A stretch of 64,000 nt of DNA from Eucommia ulmoides. Taxonomy: Eukaryota > Streptophyta > Magnoliopsida > Garryales > Eucommiaceae. Shown in pieces: positions 40,716 through 52,751 of this stretch. The notes beneath the pieces were generated by a model. The model searched no databases. It saw nothing but the letters and a program-made list of their open reading frames with translations, and was not told the DNA's origin. Both the position numbers and the translations under genes were made by a program. The stretch is from assembly GCA_016647705.1 (NCBI GenBank), contig CM028326.1, forward strand, positions 2,542,001 through 2,606,000. Direction: 5' to 3'. How positions within the stretch are numbered: the first letter of the stretch is position 1; each line of letters opens with the position of its first letter.

Positions 40716-43700
40716 TAAAAACTTTATGAATAGTTAAAAACACATGACAACAATAAATCAAAAATGAATCGAAAAATTAAGAATTTGTTAAAATATTATT
40801 CGAACCGAACTTGAACTTCTAACATATAAAATCAGTAAATAGAGAACTTTTCTTCATATGTAAAATTCCAAATAAAAATCAATTTCAATGCATAAAAAGA
40901 AAGAATATAAAACTTAATGATCCACCTTATATGCAAAGGAAGCCTAACAATTACTATTAGAAAAATTGACAAAATTAATTTATAATAAATATATCATTCC
41001 ACCGAGACTCGTCTACAAATCTTCATTCCAGGAAGACTGTTCATCGTACTCAGCCAATATTCTTACTCGATTTTTTGCTGATCAATCTTGTTTTCTCTTT
41101 GAATAATCGTGTACCACTGCAAAGTCGAAAAAAAAAAAAAAAAAAAAAAAGAAAAAAAAAACACTCTTATTTTATACAATTATGCCAAAAAAATATTTTT
41201 TAGATAATAAGTAACGATTGTTGCCTCCAATAATACTAAACATGAGAACACTTATTAAAGGTAATACCATAAATCTAACCATAACCATCTATAAAAAAAT
41301 GAATATAAATATAATACTCTCAAACATTAACTTAATAAGATCTTTTGGGATTTAATTCTAATTCCTACAGGCGAAAACAAAATAAAAAATTGATTAAAAA
41401 CGTTACGAATAGTTAAAATCACACGATAACAATAAATCAAAATTGAATCGAAAAATTAAGAATTTATTAAGAATCAGTAAATTGAGAACTTTTCTTCATG
41501 TAAAAAATTCCCAATAAAAATCAATTTCAATACCTGAAAATAAAGAATAGAAAACTTAATGATCCACCTTATATACAAAGGAAGCCTAACAATCATCATT
41601 AGAAAAATTAACAAAATTAATTTATAATAAATATATCATTTTAACTATAGAGATCAATATAAACTTTCGGAATAATATTAAAATAACTTGTGTGGAGATC
41701 ATAGACGGACACGACAATCAAAGTTTGAGGGCAACATTCAATAACTTTGGACCTATTTCATTTGAACATGAATGATAATCAACAATTAAACATAAATACA
41801 CATATTTCATTTGAATATTATTAATAATAACGATTGAACATCAATAATTATTAACAATCAAGATAAAACGCCATTTCACACATTATTTATTCCCAATAAA
41901 AAAAGAAAGACTTTACTTGGAGAAATATTTAAAAATTCAAAAAAAAAAAAGAAGAAAAAACTATTAATGCATTAATTTTACCTTATCAAATGGATAGATG
42001 TTTATAATAATCAATGGCATCTCGAGGTCATGAAGTTACTTAAAGTTAAAGCATTTGAGATTCTACAAAAACTCAGAACCACCAATATATCCTCATCCAA
42101 GAAGCCAACATGGAACATTTAAATAAAGAACAGAAAACAGGGAAAAAAAACATATAAAAAAATAAAAACAGAAAAAGCAGAAAAAATAAATAAAATAAAA
42201 ATAGGTTTATCTTTCCATATGTTACTCAACACAAACAAATACCACCACCACACCACTTGAGTTATGACATGAATATAATTTTGGTCTTATCACAATACAC
42301 AACTAATCTAATACAGCAACAAATACATGATTGGATCAAAATAGGTTAAATAAAATAATTTCTCTTATTACATAAGAGAGTAATAATCCTTTTTAGGTCG
42401 AAAAAAAATTAAAGTTAAAATAGCTAATCAACAAAAAATCTAATTAATCTCATAAAGGTAAAAAAAGAAAGGAAAAAAACTGAAAAAACAAGAAAATGAA
42501 AAAAATAAAACAGAAAAAGAAGAAAATAAATAAACAAACAAAATAAATAAATAAATAGAAAATGCCAACTAATCAAAGTGGAAATGTAGCAAAACATTGC
42601 AATCCAAAAACACATCCATGTGAAGAATTCTAGATTCATTTGAAAATTGTTCCTTCTAATCACACATAGGCAGGAGATGAAACAAATTCCAAAACTTTTA
42701 CCTAGATTTTTTTCAGGGGGAATAATTTGATTAAAAAGTTGATCAAATTCATAGAAGAATCACCATGAGATAAGATTCATAAGCATCATTCTGGATTAAA
42801 AAGAACAAAAACTGACTTCATTTCGTAATGAATGCAAGTACCAATTTTCAAAAAATACAATAAGAACATGTACCACACTTTTAGTGTAGTTGATGAGTTG
42901 TACTATAACATCTTTGGATTGCGTTGTACTATAACATCTTTGGATTGCGTTCCTTATCTTCCTATCAGTATCCATATCAATCTAGGGGCCTTGAAGAAAT
43001 TTGATTATAAATTCAAAACAATAATCACAAATGATCTACATACCACAAATTATCTATGTACCACAAATGATCAAAATTACTGATTACGTTGCAGCAAATA
43101 TAAAACACCAAAGGGAGAAACAAAATAGATCTATACAAATACATTAACAAATACATATCTACATATTTTCAGGTTTTTGATTAGAACATATCTATACAAA
43201 TACATCACACTGTAAGTTAGATGTTAAATTAAGTACAAATCTATCCAAATATAATATTAACTGCATAATATAGACAAATTCATGTGGAACATATGAAAAA
43301 TTATTACAAAACTTGAGGAGAAGGGCAATGGTGCTATCAATTTCAAATGCAGATCTAAATCTCAGTAGCTTTCATAAGTTCGTTCTTGTTGCGTTTTTTC
43401 TTTGCAGATCAAAATCATTGTAGCTTCTTCGTGTTTCCCCTGTTCTGTTATGTTCCATTCAAATTTGGGTTCTCAATCCAGATCAACGAACCGGTGGTTT
43501 CGGTACCAGGTTCTCAATCCAGATCTGCACAACTCCAGTCAATGGTTTAGTGTTCAGCTGCAAGGATCTCGGTGGAGAACAAATCTTGAGGTTTTCGGCA
43601 AGGCTACAATCTAAATCTTAGAACTTGTGGTTGTGAGAAAGGGTGTGACACAAATCTATCGGTGGATGGTGGTGTGAGTAGGGTTGTGGTGGTGGAGTAT

Positions 43701-44322
43701 TGATGTGCAGTGAGAAAGAGAAGGGTGGGGATCAAAGGGTTCACCTTTTGCGTGAGCAGCAATGATGTCAACGATGTGGGAATGCGAGAGACCATGGAAG
43801 AGAGTGACGACAGTGGAGATCACGTTCGTCGGAAGATTGGGAGGCGTTTGTGTTCGCGAGAGAGAGGGAGATCTCTGGTGAGAGAGATTATCTGCCAAGG
43901 GGAGCTGTTGAGGGTGATGAAACGCCGACCCTAAATCGAGCTCCTTACCTCGGTGGTGATAGTGGAGGTCCCGGTGATGATTGAGGTTGAAGAGAATTTG
44001 TGGTTATTGAGAGAGAGAAAGTAATTGTATATGGAGGGAGGGAGAGAGTTGATTGAGGTTAGGGTTACAGGGTGAGTGAGAGAGAGATTTTGCCGTTTTG
44101 GGGAGTAAATAGCGTGAATTTAGGATTAACGGCCGATGAATCTTAGTTTTTGAGTAACCCTAATTGTATAGTTATTTTTTATCTAACGGCCCAAAAATAT
44201 CTATAGATTTGTCACTCATCTGACGACTGTTTTTATCTCCGTGCTGATTTATTATATATATACTCAACCATTTTTACTTCGTTTGCCTTTTTAAGAATCT
44301 TTCCGGAATATTAGACAAATTG
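39753..44322. other. AT-rich intergenic region with local repeats
   Basis: No gene is supported. 40523-40996 and 41205-41640 are direct repeats of each other. 40445-40510 and about 41050-41115 are inverted repeats. A-runs occur at about 40682-40710 and 41127-41160. 39922-39950 carries the TAGTGTATAACCCGTGC phrase also seen in gene B intron 6. 43300-44110 is less AT-rich, with purine-rich GAGAGAGAG tracts that resemble a 5' leader, but no protein signal. Confidence 0.55.
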
Positions 44323-44783
44323 TGTCACACCCCATCCTGGACACCCATCACTCTGGGGCCGGCGTGACGTCGACATGATATCATCTGAACGTCAAACCAA
44401 CTAGCAAACGACAAAGTGCATACATAAATATACAACCACAAATTATGACCATACACATCTTCTCTTACTGGGGACATTCTCGTTCCTGAATTATAATAAC
44501 AACAAAAATATAATAACAATAAAGCTCTCACAAGTTCGCCTCAGATAGCTCCTCCTAAAACACTGTCATACTACACCATCACCGGACTCTACCTAGTACC
44601 AGTAGGGGACAGACTCCTAGCTGCTGTACCTGCGAGTGTACTGCCTTCTTAATAAAAACATTTTAGATGGCTCAAGTATAAAACATCTAAATATACATAC
44701 ATAACATATCAAATAAAAATCTTATAATATAAATAACTCATACCATAAGGAAAGCATCGTTTTCCTGTCATTACAGAATCAAC

Positions 44784-44825
<42 letters not shown>

Positions 44826-44912
44826 CCTCAACTAGGCAGTAAAAATCAACCAAAATAATTCAGCTAACCATATAGAATAACGAAATCAAAACATACCCAT
44901 CCAATATACAAT

Positions 44913-44946
<34 letters not shown>

Positions 44947-45139
44947 TACTCATCTCAATCACTATATACAAGAAAACACCACATACGACAAAACACCACA
45001 CCACTTCGCACCACATCACTTTACACCTCATCACATCACACCACTCCACACCCCGGGCTAGCCATGTGATCGTTTTAACCTCAGATCGGGAGTTGCAACG
45101 TTACCGTACCATCCGTAGGATTTGCCTTCCTGACGAACA

Positions 45140-45292
45140 CCCATCACTTTACCGAAACTGATAATCATCACTCTACCGAAGCAGATAATCCATCACTTTG
45201 CCGAAACAAATAATCATCACTCTGCCGAAGTAGATAATCCATCACTCTGTCGAAGCAAATAATTCATCACTCTGTCAAAACAGATAAATACT
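45140..45292. repeat. Minisatellite inside solo LTR X
   Basis: About six units of roughly 26-30 bases, consensus near ATAATCCATCACTCTGCCGA, follow one another with substitutions. Confidence 0.85.
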
Positions 45293-46355
45293 ATAGTATC
45301 GTAAAGTCAATAATATCGTCAAATCAATAACATCATCGTCAAATTACGAATCAATAGCAAATATCTTCTAATCAACAACATCGTCAAATCAAAAACATCA
45401 ACCTCTATCTCCCAAAACTAATTAATTTAAATATGATTTTTCCATTTTCTTTTAAAACCAACGAAATCCACATTTTCACAATTCCACAATCAACTAAAAC
45501 CACTTGATTCATATAAGTTATAAAATCGTCCAATTTTAAATAAACACATTTTTTCATCATATATATATATACAAAAATAAATTTACTAGAAGACAGTACA
45601 CTCACCTGGTTATCCGCTCCGAACAGCTTTTACAGATTATCCTTTACCGATACCTCAGGTGCTTGCGAACCTAATAGTAACAGAGCCTATATTAATATTT
45701 TATGTAAAATCACTTAATCATGCAATGCAGGCCCTAAGTTCCGCATTTCCCATTTTTCATATTTTATCTATGAAAATTGTTATTATTCGGTTAATTTCAT
45801 TCCGTTAATTATTGCATAAAAAATTTTGTAATATGAACGGTCCCAAATTTATTATTCCGGATACAAAAATTTTATGCTAGAATTGAATTTAACAAAGTTA
45901 AAATAAACTTAACGAAAAACAATATCCATTCCGAATCGTTCACGGGTTGCGAGATGGATTTGAATTTTGTTGGGGTTATTTGTGCAATTTTTCCTTTTCT
46001 TCCTCTTTTTTTTCTCTTTCTTTTTCGGTTCTGGTTTCTTGGTTCTGCTCCAGACCCGCCGGTGGCCCTCTCTCTCTCTCTACTGTTGCCGACCACCGGT
46101 GGCCTCCCACACCGCGCCAATTCTCATTGCCGGTCCTACACCACCCACACCATCAATCAACAACCACTACCGGCCACCCCACAACCGAACACGCCTACCC
46201 ACGAGACCACCGATCATACACACACACATGCACACTCTGCAACACACACACACACTGATGATAACACATCCCCTACGCCGGCGACACCCCCACGCCACCG
46301 GACGAACAGCGACATGCACAAAGCACGCTGCCAATCATCACCCACAAGATCATCG

Positions 46356-46363
<8 letters not shown>

Positions 46364-46404
<41 letters not shown>
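46364..46404. repeat. (CA)n microsatellite
   Basis: About 20 AC units sit inside LTR X, with further short CA runs from 46218 to 46260. Confidence 0.95.
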
Positions 46405-46405
<1 letters not shown>

Positions 46406-47599
46406 GACACACACACTCTCATGCACACAATTACACATGCATGCCCATAATGCTGACGACACACTACGGGACCGACAACCCCTGCCGATGGTGACATACA
46501 CACACATAGCGGCACACCGTAGTCACACCTAACTTGTACCACCGCCACCGCTGTTGATCGACTGACTTCTCTCTCTCTCCGTCTCTGTTTTACTGGGTTC
46601 TCAACGACACAACACACATGCATGCACACACCCACAAAAAACAATTAGAGAAAAATACACATAAATACTCACCAGCTCGACGATCGTCGATGACTGGACA
46701 ACGATCAACAACTCTCGCTCACCGGCGATGCTAAGAACGCACACTGCCACGCCGTCGACGAACTACCCCACCGGCCAAACCACTTTCACTCTCCCCTGAA
46801 ACTGACGATGATATCCACACGATCACGCACACACATAACAACCACGACCACACTGCTGGAAAAATGCCAGTTCAAGAAAATCCGATGACCCCCACTCCGG
46901 TCCTCTCTCTCTCTCTAGAATTTCTCTAATTTTCAAATTTGATTTGGGATTTTGATAATTTCTACTGCAAGAGAGAATATATATTGCACGAAATTAGTGG
47001 GTAGATTTGATCTCCCCATGCCATGTCGCCTGTTCTCTCTCTCTCTATCGGCCGGTGATCTCTCGTTACACACACACAACTTATATATGTATATATACAT
47101 ATGTTTATAATTTTTTTAGTTAAATTGCACTTTTCTCCCCCAGTTTCCTTTAAGATCTTAATTTTAATCAATTTCCACTTTTGAAAGTTTCTAAAATTAT
47201 AATTTCACCCTTAATATTTTTAATTTTTTATTTTAATTGTCAATTTGAATCTCAAGTTTAAATTTAACGTTTCTAAATTTTCAATTTGACCCCCAACTTT
47301 TGATTTGGATTTTTAATCAATAAAATTTTCCCCTTAAATTTCCCAATACTCTAAAATGCTACTATTAATGATGTATGTCCTACGAATTAGGTCTTACACA
47401 TTACTCGATCTCCCATTCAAATTCTGTAACTATTTGTGAAGCAATATGTACGGTAGATCAACAACTTTCTAAATCTCCAAACGTTACAAAAAAAAAAAAA
47501 ATGGATTTACTAACTACATAAATTCCTATATAACGATATATTTACAAAAAAAATGTATTTACATTCCTATAACTAAACTATCAACTACATAACTAACTA

Positions 47600-49905
47600 T
47601 GTACCGCAACCCCTATGTCGGACGTTCCTCCGCCCTTGTCGTTGAGTAATAGGAGGTTCCTTAACCTCCTCATGAACTTGTGTAACTTATCCAAAGTCCA
47701 TGAACGACTGTTACATATTCCCCGGGATGGCATCGACGTCGTTCCTGAACCGTGGCATAGGTGACACTTGTCTTTGCAATCTTGTGGGTTCGACAAATGC
47801 CACCAAAGGAATGATGTCTGAAGTTGAAATAATTTCATCCATCGCTGGAGTGACGAATGAGGACGACATCGTGTACCTAGTTGCGATGCGTAATGTGAAT
47901 AAGGGTCATGCATCTGGTACATGTCGGATTATCCGACATCAGCACCCATGCCGTACATACTAGATGGTCCGGCATTAGAACCCATGTTGTATGTTGTAGA
48001 AGGTTCAACATCACCCCTAATATCTGGACGATAGGCGTTAGTTGTCCATAGCTGGGGAGCAGGCTAAGGAGATGAAGGAACGCCAGCTAGCATATGGCGT
48101 GGTACTCGATGGTACACCATCCCCGTGGTAGCAGTGTAGACTACCTTCGCCAGCTCATTGTAATCATCCCGAGCATCCGTCCGCAGAGAAAGATGACTCA
48201 TACGCATCAGCTGCGATAATTCTATATCCTAAGAAATACATATGATCGTTAAGTTAAAACATGAATAATAATCAGATAATCAAACTCATATATAAGTAAG
48301 TAGATGGTATAGTTGATGTGATCATACCTATAACCTTGCTCGTCCTTCTGTAGCTACATAAGCGAACTTGAGTCGGTACTCCGGGTTGACCAAGAACATT
48401 CTTGTGATTCTCCAATACCAGTTACCCATATCTGGTGCTTGTCGACTGTTCCACGCAATTATATACTAGTGGTCTATTTGAGTCCAGTCAGTACCCTAGT
48501 GTCCTCGCCGACTAGTGTTGTGCAATATTTGATCCCAATTACACGACTCAGGAACATGTTGCTGATAATCGAATTGTCGTAGTACATGCAGGGGATACAT
48601 CTACTCGACAATATCATAGCAGATGAGGGGCAGCTTTACCATCCATATTTCTTCTCCATCTCTAGTATATGGAGGCAAACCTGACAAGTCACAAGGCATC
48701 CAAATGACCTGTCCAAAAAATATGTAAATAAAAAAATAAAATAAAAAATCGAGTTACTAGAATTCTAACCTCATCATTCTGCAACCGATCTAACTGATCG
48801 CGATAGACGATCAGAATATGCATCGGCTGGTATTCCAAATGGAACTCAAGGGTCCACTTGTACATCAATAAAATAACCATAAATTTAACTAAATATGGAT
48901 GATAATTTCCATTACATGATAATGAAATAAAAATAAATAAATTACTAATTACTTACCAGGCACCCTTCGGAGCCTCTGGGAACAAAAAGTTGTCCAGAGC
49001 CAACTCTCCGTATGTTTGATCATAATCGGGAATAGGGACAACATCTGGTTAAAGTCTCAACAACTGCTCCCAGGCCCAACACTCTAACAAAAATAGGCAC
49101 CCAACTATATCTCTCGTTGTGCCCTTCGTCGCCTTGCATAGCTCGAGGTACAGGACTGCTAGTGTTGCACTACTCCAGCTATACTTAACGAGAGGTGTCA
49201 AGTCGCGGAGCAGTGGGAGGTAGGCGAGCTTGACCATGTTCTGCGATTTATCGGGAAACAACATCGTGCCAAGCAGAATCAAACAATATGCCCATGCGTA
49301 GCAGTGCATGGCCTATTCTTCGGTATCTTCAGAAACTTGGTTGAAGGTTGTCTTTAGCCAATCTTCAAACAATCGTTCCTTATCGTGCCCTCCGGCGGTG
49401 CCATGCCGAGAAGATCATAGCAGAGTCCCCGCCAACTCTTTGGTGGCCGCGAGTCATTAGAGCTGATAACGGGTTACCCGTGCACGGGCAACCCCAACAA
49501 GACAGCCACGTCTTGTAGCGTGATTGTCATCTCCCCAATGGGTAGATAGAAAGTGTGCGTCTCCAGACGCCATCTCTCTACTAACGCGGTTATTAGGCAC
49601 CTATCAAATCGCTTTGGCCACAATCTGTAAGGACCGTACAATCTGACTGATTCTATTAGATCTACGACTCGAGCGGGGGTGTCTTCTCTTCATTGCCCTA
49701 CATCAAATCCCACACAGTCTAGTGCACCAGTATTCTAAAACATTAATTAAGACAGAATCAATAACATAGCAATTTAAAAAACTAAAATGATAAAATTAAT
49801 GTAATAACTTAAATATTTACCTGTCTTGCCTATACTAATGCAGACCTGTGCTGGATCTGCAAGTAGAAAACTGAAGTATCTTCCGGGTCAGGCTAAGACA
49901 TAACT
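47600..49905 (-). pseudogene. Plant mobile domain (PMD) gene of the Mutator-like element (broken)
   Basis: The PMD family (MAIN/MAIL1 and transposon relatives) is recognisable along this stretch. PEDTSVFYLQIQHRSALV is near 49860-49905, with a GT-AG intron at about 49737-49820. CLITALVERWRLETHTF and LPIGEMTITLQDVAVLLGLP lie at about 49480-49640. FPDKSQNMVKLAYLPLLRD and the Trp-rich WAWEQL are at 49049-49309. A further intron (GTAAGT near 48957) is followed by YQPMHILIVYRDQLDRLQ at 48770-48840. GEEIWMVKLPLICYDIVE and WNSRQAPDMGNWYWRITRMF follow at 48400-48660. Several stops and a frameshift near 49320 break it. PMD genes are known passengers of Mutator-like elements; their molecular role is not settled. 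Confidence 0.75.
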
Positions 49906-50079
49906 GAAATTGATATGGCCAACACTTGCGTCAAATTTATTAGTACCTAATGAAAATTTAATCACATTTACAAATAAAATTTAACATCCATTACAAATAA
50001 ATATGTGTGACAAGTGCATGAAATTTATGGTACATAAAAGTTGACATTTGAAGCAAAAAAAAAACCATAAACATCCATT

Positions 50080-50224
50080 ACAATGATTCGACAAGATCAA
50101 TTGGGTCTATGGCGGGGTCGGGATGGACACCTCTGCCTATCATGTCCAGTCTGGGAACACAAACCATACCGATTTGTCATTGTTCTTCACGATTGATCCA
50201 TCTCGTTTTGAATGCGAGTGGATG
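50080..50224 (-). pseudogene. C-terminal tail of the MuDR-like transposase, cut off by solo LTR Y
   Basis: Reading on past the LTR insertion from the 52752 side, the frame continues HPLAFKTRWINREEQ, then a TGA, then QIGMVCVPRLDMIGRG, to a TAA near 50080. The joint is supported by the near-identical flanks GGATG and GGATA. The tail itself matches no domain I recognise. Confidence 0.5.
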
Positions 50225-52751
50225 TGTAAGACCCTAACTTCCGAATACGTGTAATCATTAGCTGTATTTTAGAATATTTAAAAAATAACGAGGTAAATTG
50301 TGTCACATAATATTTAATTTAAAATTTTAGGAGTCAATTAATAATTTTAAGAATAGTAATTTTTTATTTGGATTTAACTAATAACCTAAATATAATTAAA
50401 GGGGGATTTATGTAATTTAAGAAAAATAAAATAATAATAATAATAAATACATAAATGAGTGACCTAATGATCCACTATATACATCCATACACGCACATTC
50501 CATCTCTGTGTGTATATATATATACATCCCTACACACACATTTCATGGCCACCTAAAAAGAAGAAACAACATAGAATGAGAGAAGTAGGTTGGCGATGTG
50601 TTCAGTCCGGTCTGCGTGTGGGTGTGTGCGTAGCGTCACCGCTCGGTCGGTGTTGTGGGTGTGCTCGGTCGGCGGTGTGCAGTCGGCGTGAGGTGTGTCG
50701 CCGATGGGTTGCCGTGTTCTGTTCGGCGTGTATGTGTGTGTGTGCTCCTCTGTTCGATCTGCTCTGTATGTGTGGGTGTGTTCATTCGGAGAATTGCATG
50801 TGTGTGTGGAGTCATCGGTAGAGTGGGTGTCGTCGGCCTGTGAGTGTGTGTGTGTGATTTGCGACGGTTGCGTGTGTGTAGATTATGTCCGTCGTGTGTG
50901 TGTTATGCTTGCCGTCAACTGCGTTTGTGCGTGTGTATGAGTTGCTCAGTCGTCGTCAGTAACCGACATGCGTGTGATCGTCGTTGTTGATTAATGGCGG
51001 TGGCGATGGTGGTGTAAGTTCTGTGTGTTCGTCGTGTGTGTGTGTGTGTGTATGTGTGTGTGTGTGTCGTTCGGGTGTGTTCAGAAGGTTGCGGTTGGGT
51101 CGTGATCGATGTAGGCCAGCGGTGAGTAAGAGTTAGTGAGAGAGAGCGCGTTGCCAACGTTGGGTGAAGAGAGAGGACATGTCGCCGCGGCGATGAAATC
51201 CGGCGAGCAGAACCCAGGAAAAAAAAAAAAACAACACAAATCAAATAAAAAACCAAAATTAAAAAAAAAAAAAAAAAATCAACCTCTCGGCAGGCGAAAA
51301 ATTCAGAACAGGTAACGATTTCGTCGATTATTATTTTCGTCAAATTAATTTATTAATATTAAATTTTCGTAATCGTGACGATAATTTTTGCAACTGTTAA
51401 TTACGATAATTTTGTACAGTAAATATTAACGCAGGGAATTGAGAAAATAATAATTTTGCATAATTAATTTTGGGGAATAGGAAATTGTGCATTTTAGGGC
51501 CACGCATTGCATATTAGGTTTATTTTAAATAAAATATTAATTTAGGTCCTATCACTATTAGGTTCACAGGCACTAGCGTCCCGATAGTTTTTTACGACGA
51601 TATTTTTGCAGTATGAAAATCGAGGTGAGTGTACTGTCTTCTATATAAATTTACAAATTATATTTTTTGTATAAATTTTGGAAAAACAAAAGGTGTTTAT
51701 TAAAAATTAGACGATTTTATGACTTATGTGGATCAAGTAGATTTTAAATGTAGAAAGTGATTTTTGTCCGACTATGCCATAGTTTGATTCTGTCAGGAGG
51801 GCATGTCCTGCGAAATGGTATTAACCTGTTAGGAAGGCACGTCCTGCAAGTGGTTGATTATGTTATTGACCTGTCAGAAGTGTCATTTCTGCAGGTGGTT
51901 GATTATTATGACCTGTCAGGAGGATTAGTCCTGCAGGCAGTTGTTAATATTATGACCTGTCAGGAGGATTAGTCTTGCAAATGGTTGATTATTATAACCT
52001 GTCAGGAGGATTAATCCTGCAGATGGTTGATTATATTATGACCTGTCAGGAGGATTAGTCTTGCAGGTGGTTGATTGACCCGTCAAGAGTGCACTGATAG
52101 TCACGTTAGATGACACAATTGAACAGATTATGGTACCGTCGTAACTCCCGACCATGAGGTAAAAACGATCATATGGCTAGTAGAAAAAACTATGTGTGGG
52201 ATATTTTATTACACGATGAACTGTCTGGATTGATTAACTTAAATATATTATTTTAAATGAGTTGACGTAAATATATTATTTTATGGCATTGGTGACAGTG
52301 GAAATTGATTTCCAGCCTGGTATACGGTTATATGCTATATATTTTGAAACGTGGTATTTAATAATTGTGCTTGATCCATAAAATATTTTTATATTATGAA
52401 GATAGTATACGGATAAAATATTTATTTTCAGGTATTGCAGTTAGGAGTGGGTCCACTACTGGCACTAGGTAGAGTTCAGCAGTAGTGTCATTTTGGAGGT
52501 GGACTGGTCGAATATGAATCGTGAAAGGTTCAAATGTTTTTTATTTTTTATTTTTTTAGTGAATATTTGAGACTGGTATATTCCCAAATGTTGAAAATGA
52601 TATATGTTTTTTTTTTTTGGGAAAAAAAAACTGTAGTATCGCATGTATGTATGTATATATGTATGGATGGATATTCGTTGATGGAGTTCGTAGTGTCAAG
52701 TCAACATCACGCTCGACCTCGATTGACGGGTGCCCGGGGTAGGATGTGACA
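50225..52751 (+). mobile_element. Solo LTR, Tekay/Del-like (Y), inserted in the transposase gene
   Basis: It starts TGTAAGACCCTAAC and ends GGGTAGGATGTGACA, 2527 bases, flanked by GGATG (50220-50224) and GGATA (52752-52756), a 4-of-5 target duplication. It shares CAGGTATTGCAGTTAGGAG and TACTGGCACTAGGTAGAGT with LTR X but lies in the opposite orientation. It holds (GT)n tracts near 51036-51066. Open frames inside are low-complexity. Confidence 0.8.
51775..52090. repeat. Minisatellite inside solo LTR Y
   Basis: About seven units of roughly 42-47 bases contain GACCTGTCAGGAGGATTAGT and CCTGCAGGTGGTTGATTAT. It sits at the position equivalent to the X minisatellite but has a different unit. Confidence 0.88.

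Larger units (their letters stand above)
44323..47398 (-). mobile_element. Solo LTR, Tekay/Del-like (X)
   Basis: Read on the reverse strand it starts TGTAAGACCTAATTC and ends GGATGGGGTGTGACA, about 3.1 kb. It shares with 50225-52751 the phrases CAGGTACAGCAGCTAGGAG and TACTGGTACTAGGTAGAGT and the same order of features. No internal coding region follows, so it is a solo LTR. Chromovirus Tekay/Del LTRs have this size and these ends; the clade is an inference. Flanks AATTG and CATTA do not form a clear target duplication. The inner part holds (CA)n tracts that give spurious open frames. Confidence 0.7.

Noticed and set aside
43402..43934. Possible first exon of a gene at 43.4-43.9 kb
   Set aside because: Short frames only on both strands, no domain, no convincing splice-linked partner.
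46214..46644. Several long overlapping open frames on both strands around 46.0-46.6 kb
   Set aside because: They are translations of CA/TG-rich low-complexity sequence inside a solo LTR, with His/Thr or Val/Cys runs and no family signal.
50510..51343. Cys/Val-rich open frames at 50.5-51.3 kb
   Set aside because: They derive from GT-rich sequence in LTR Y; no domain is seen.
44323..52751. One large DNA transposon with long inverted ends formed by the X and Y sequences
   Set aside because: Each unit has its own TG...CA LTR-type ends and Y has its own near-perfect target duplication, so they are two insertions in opposite orientation.
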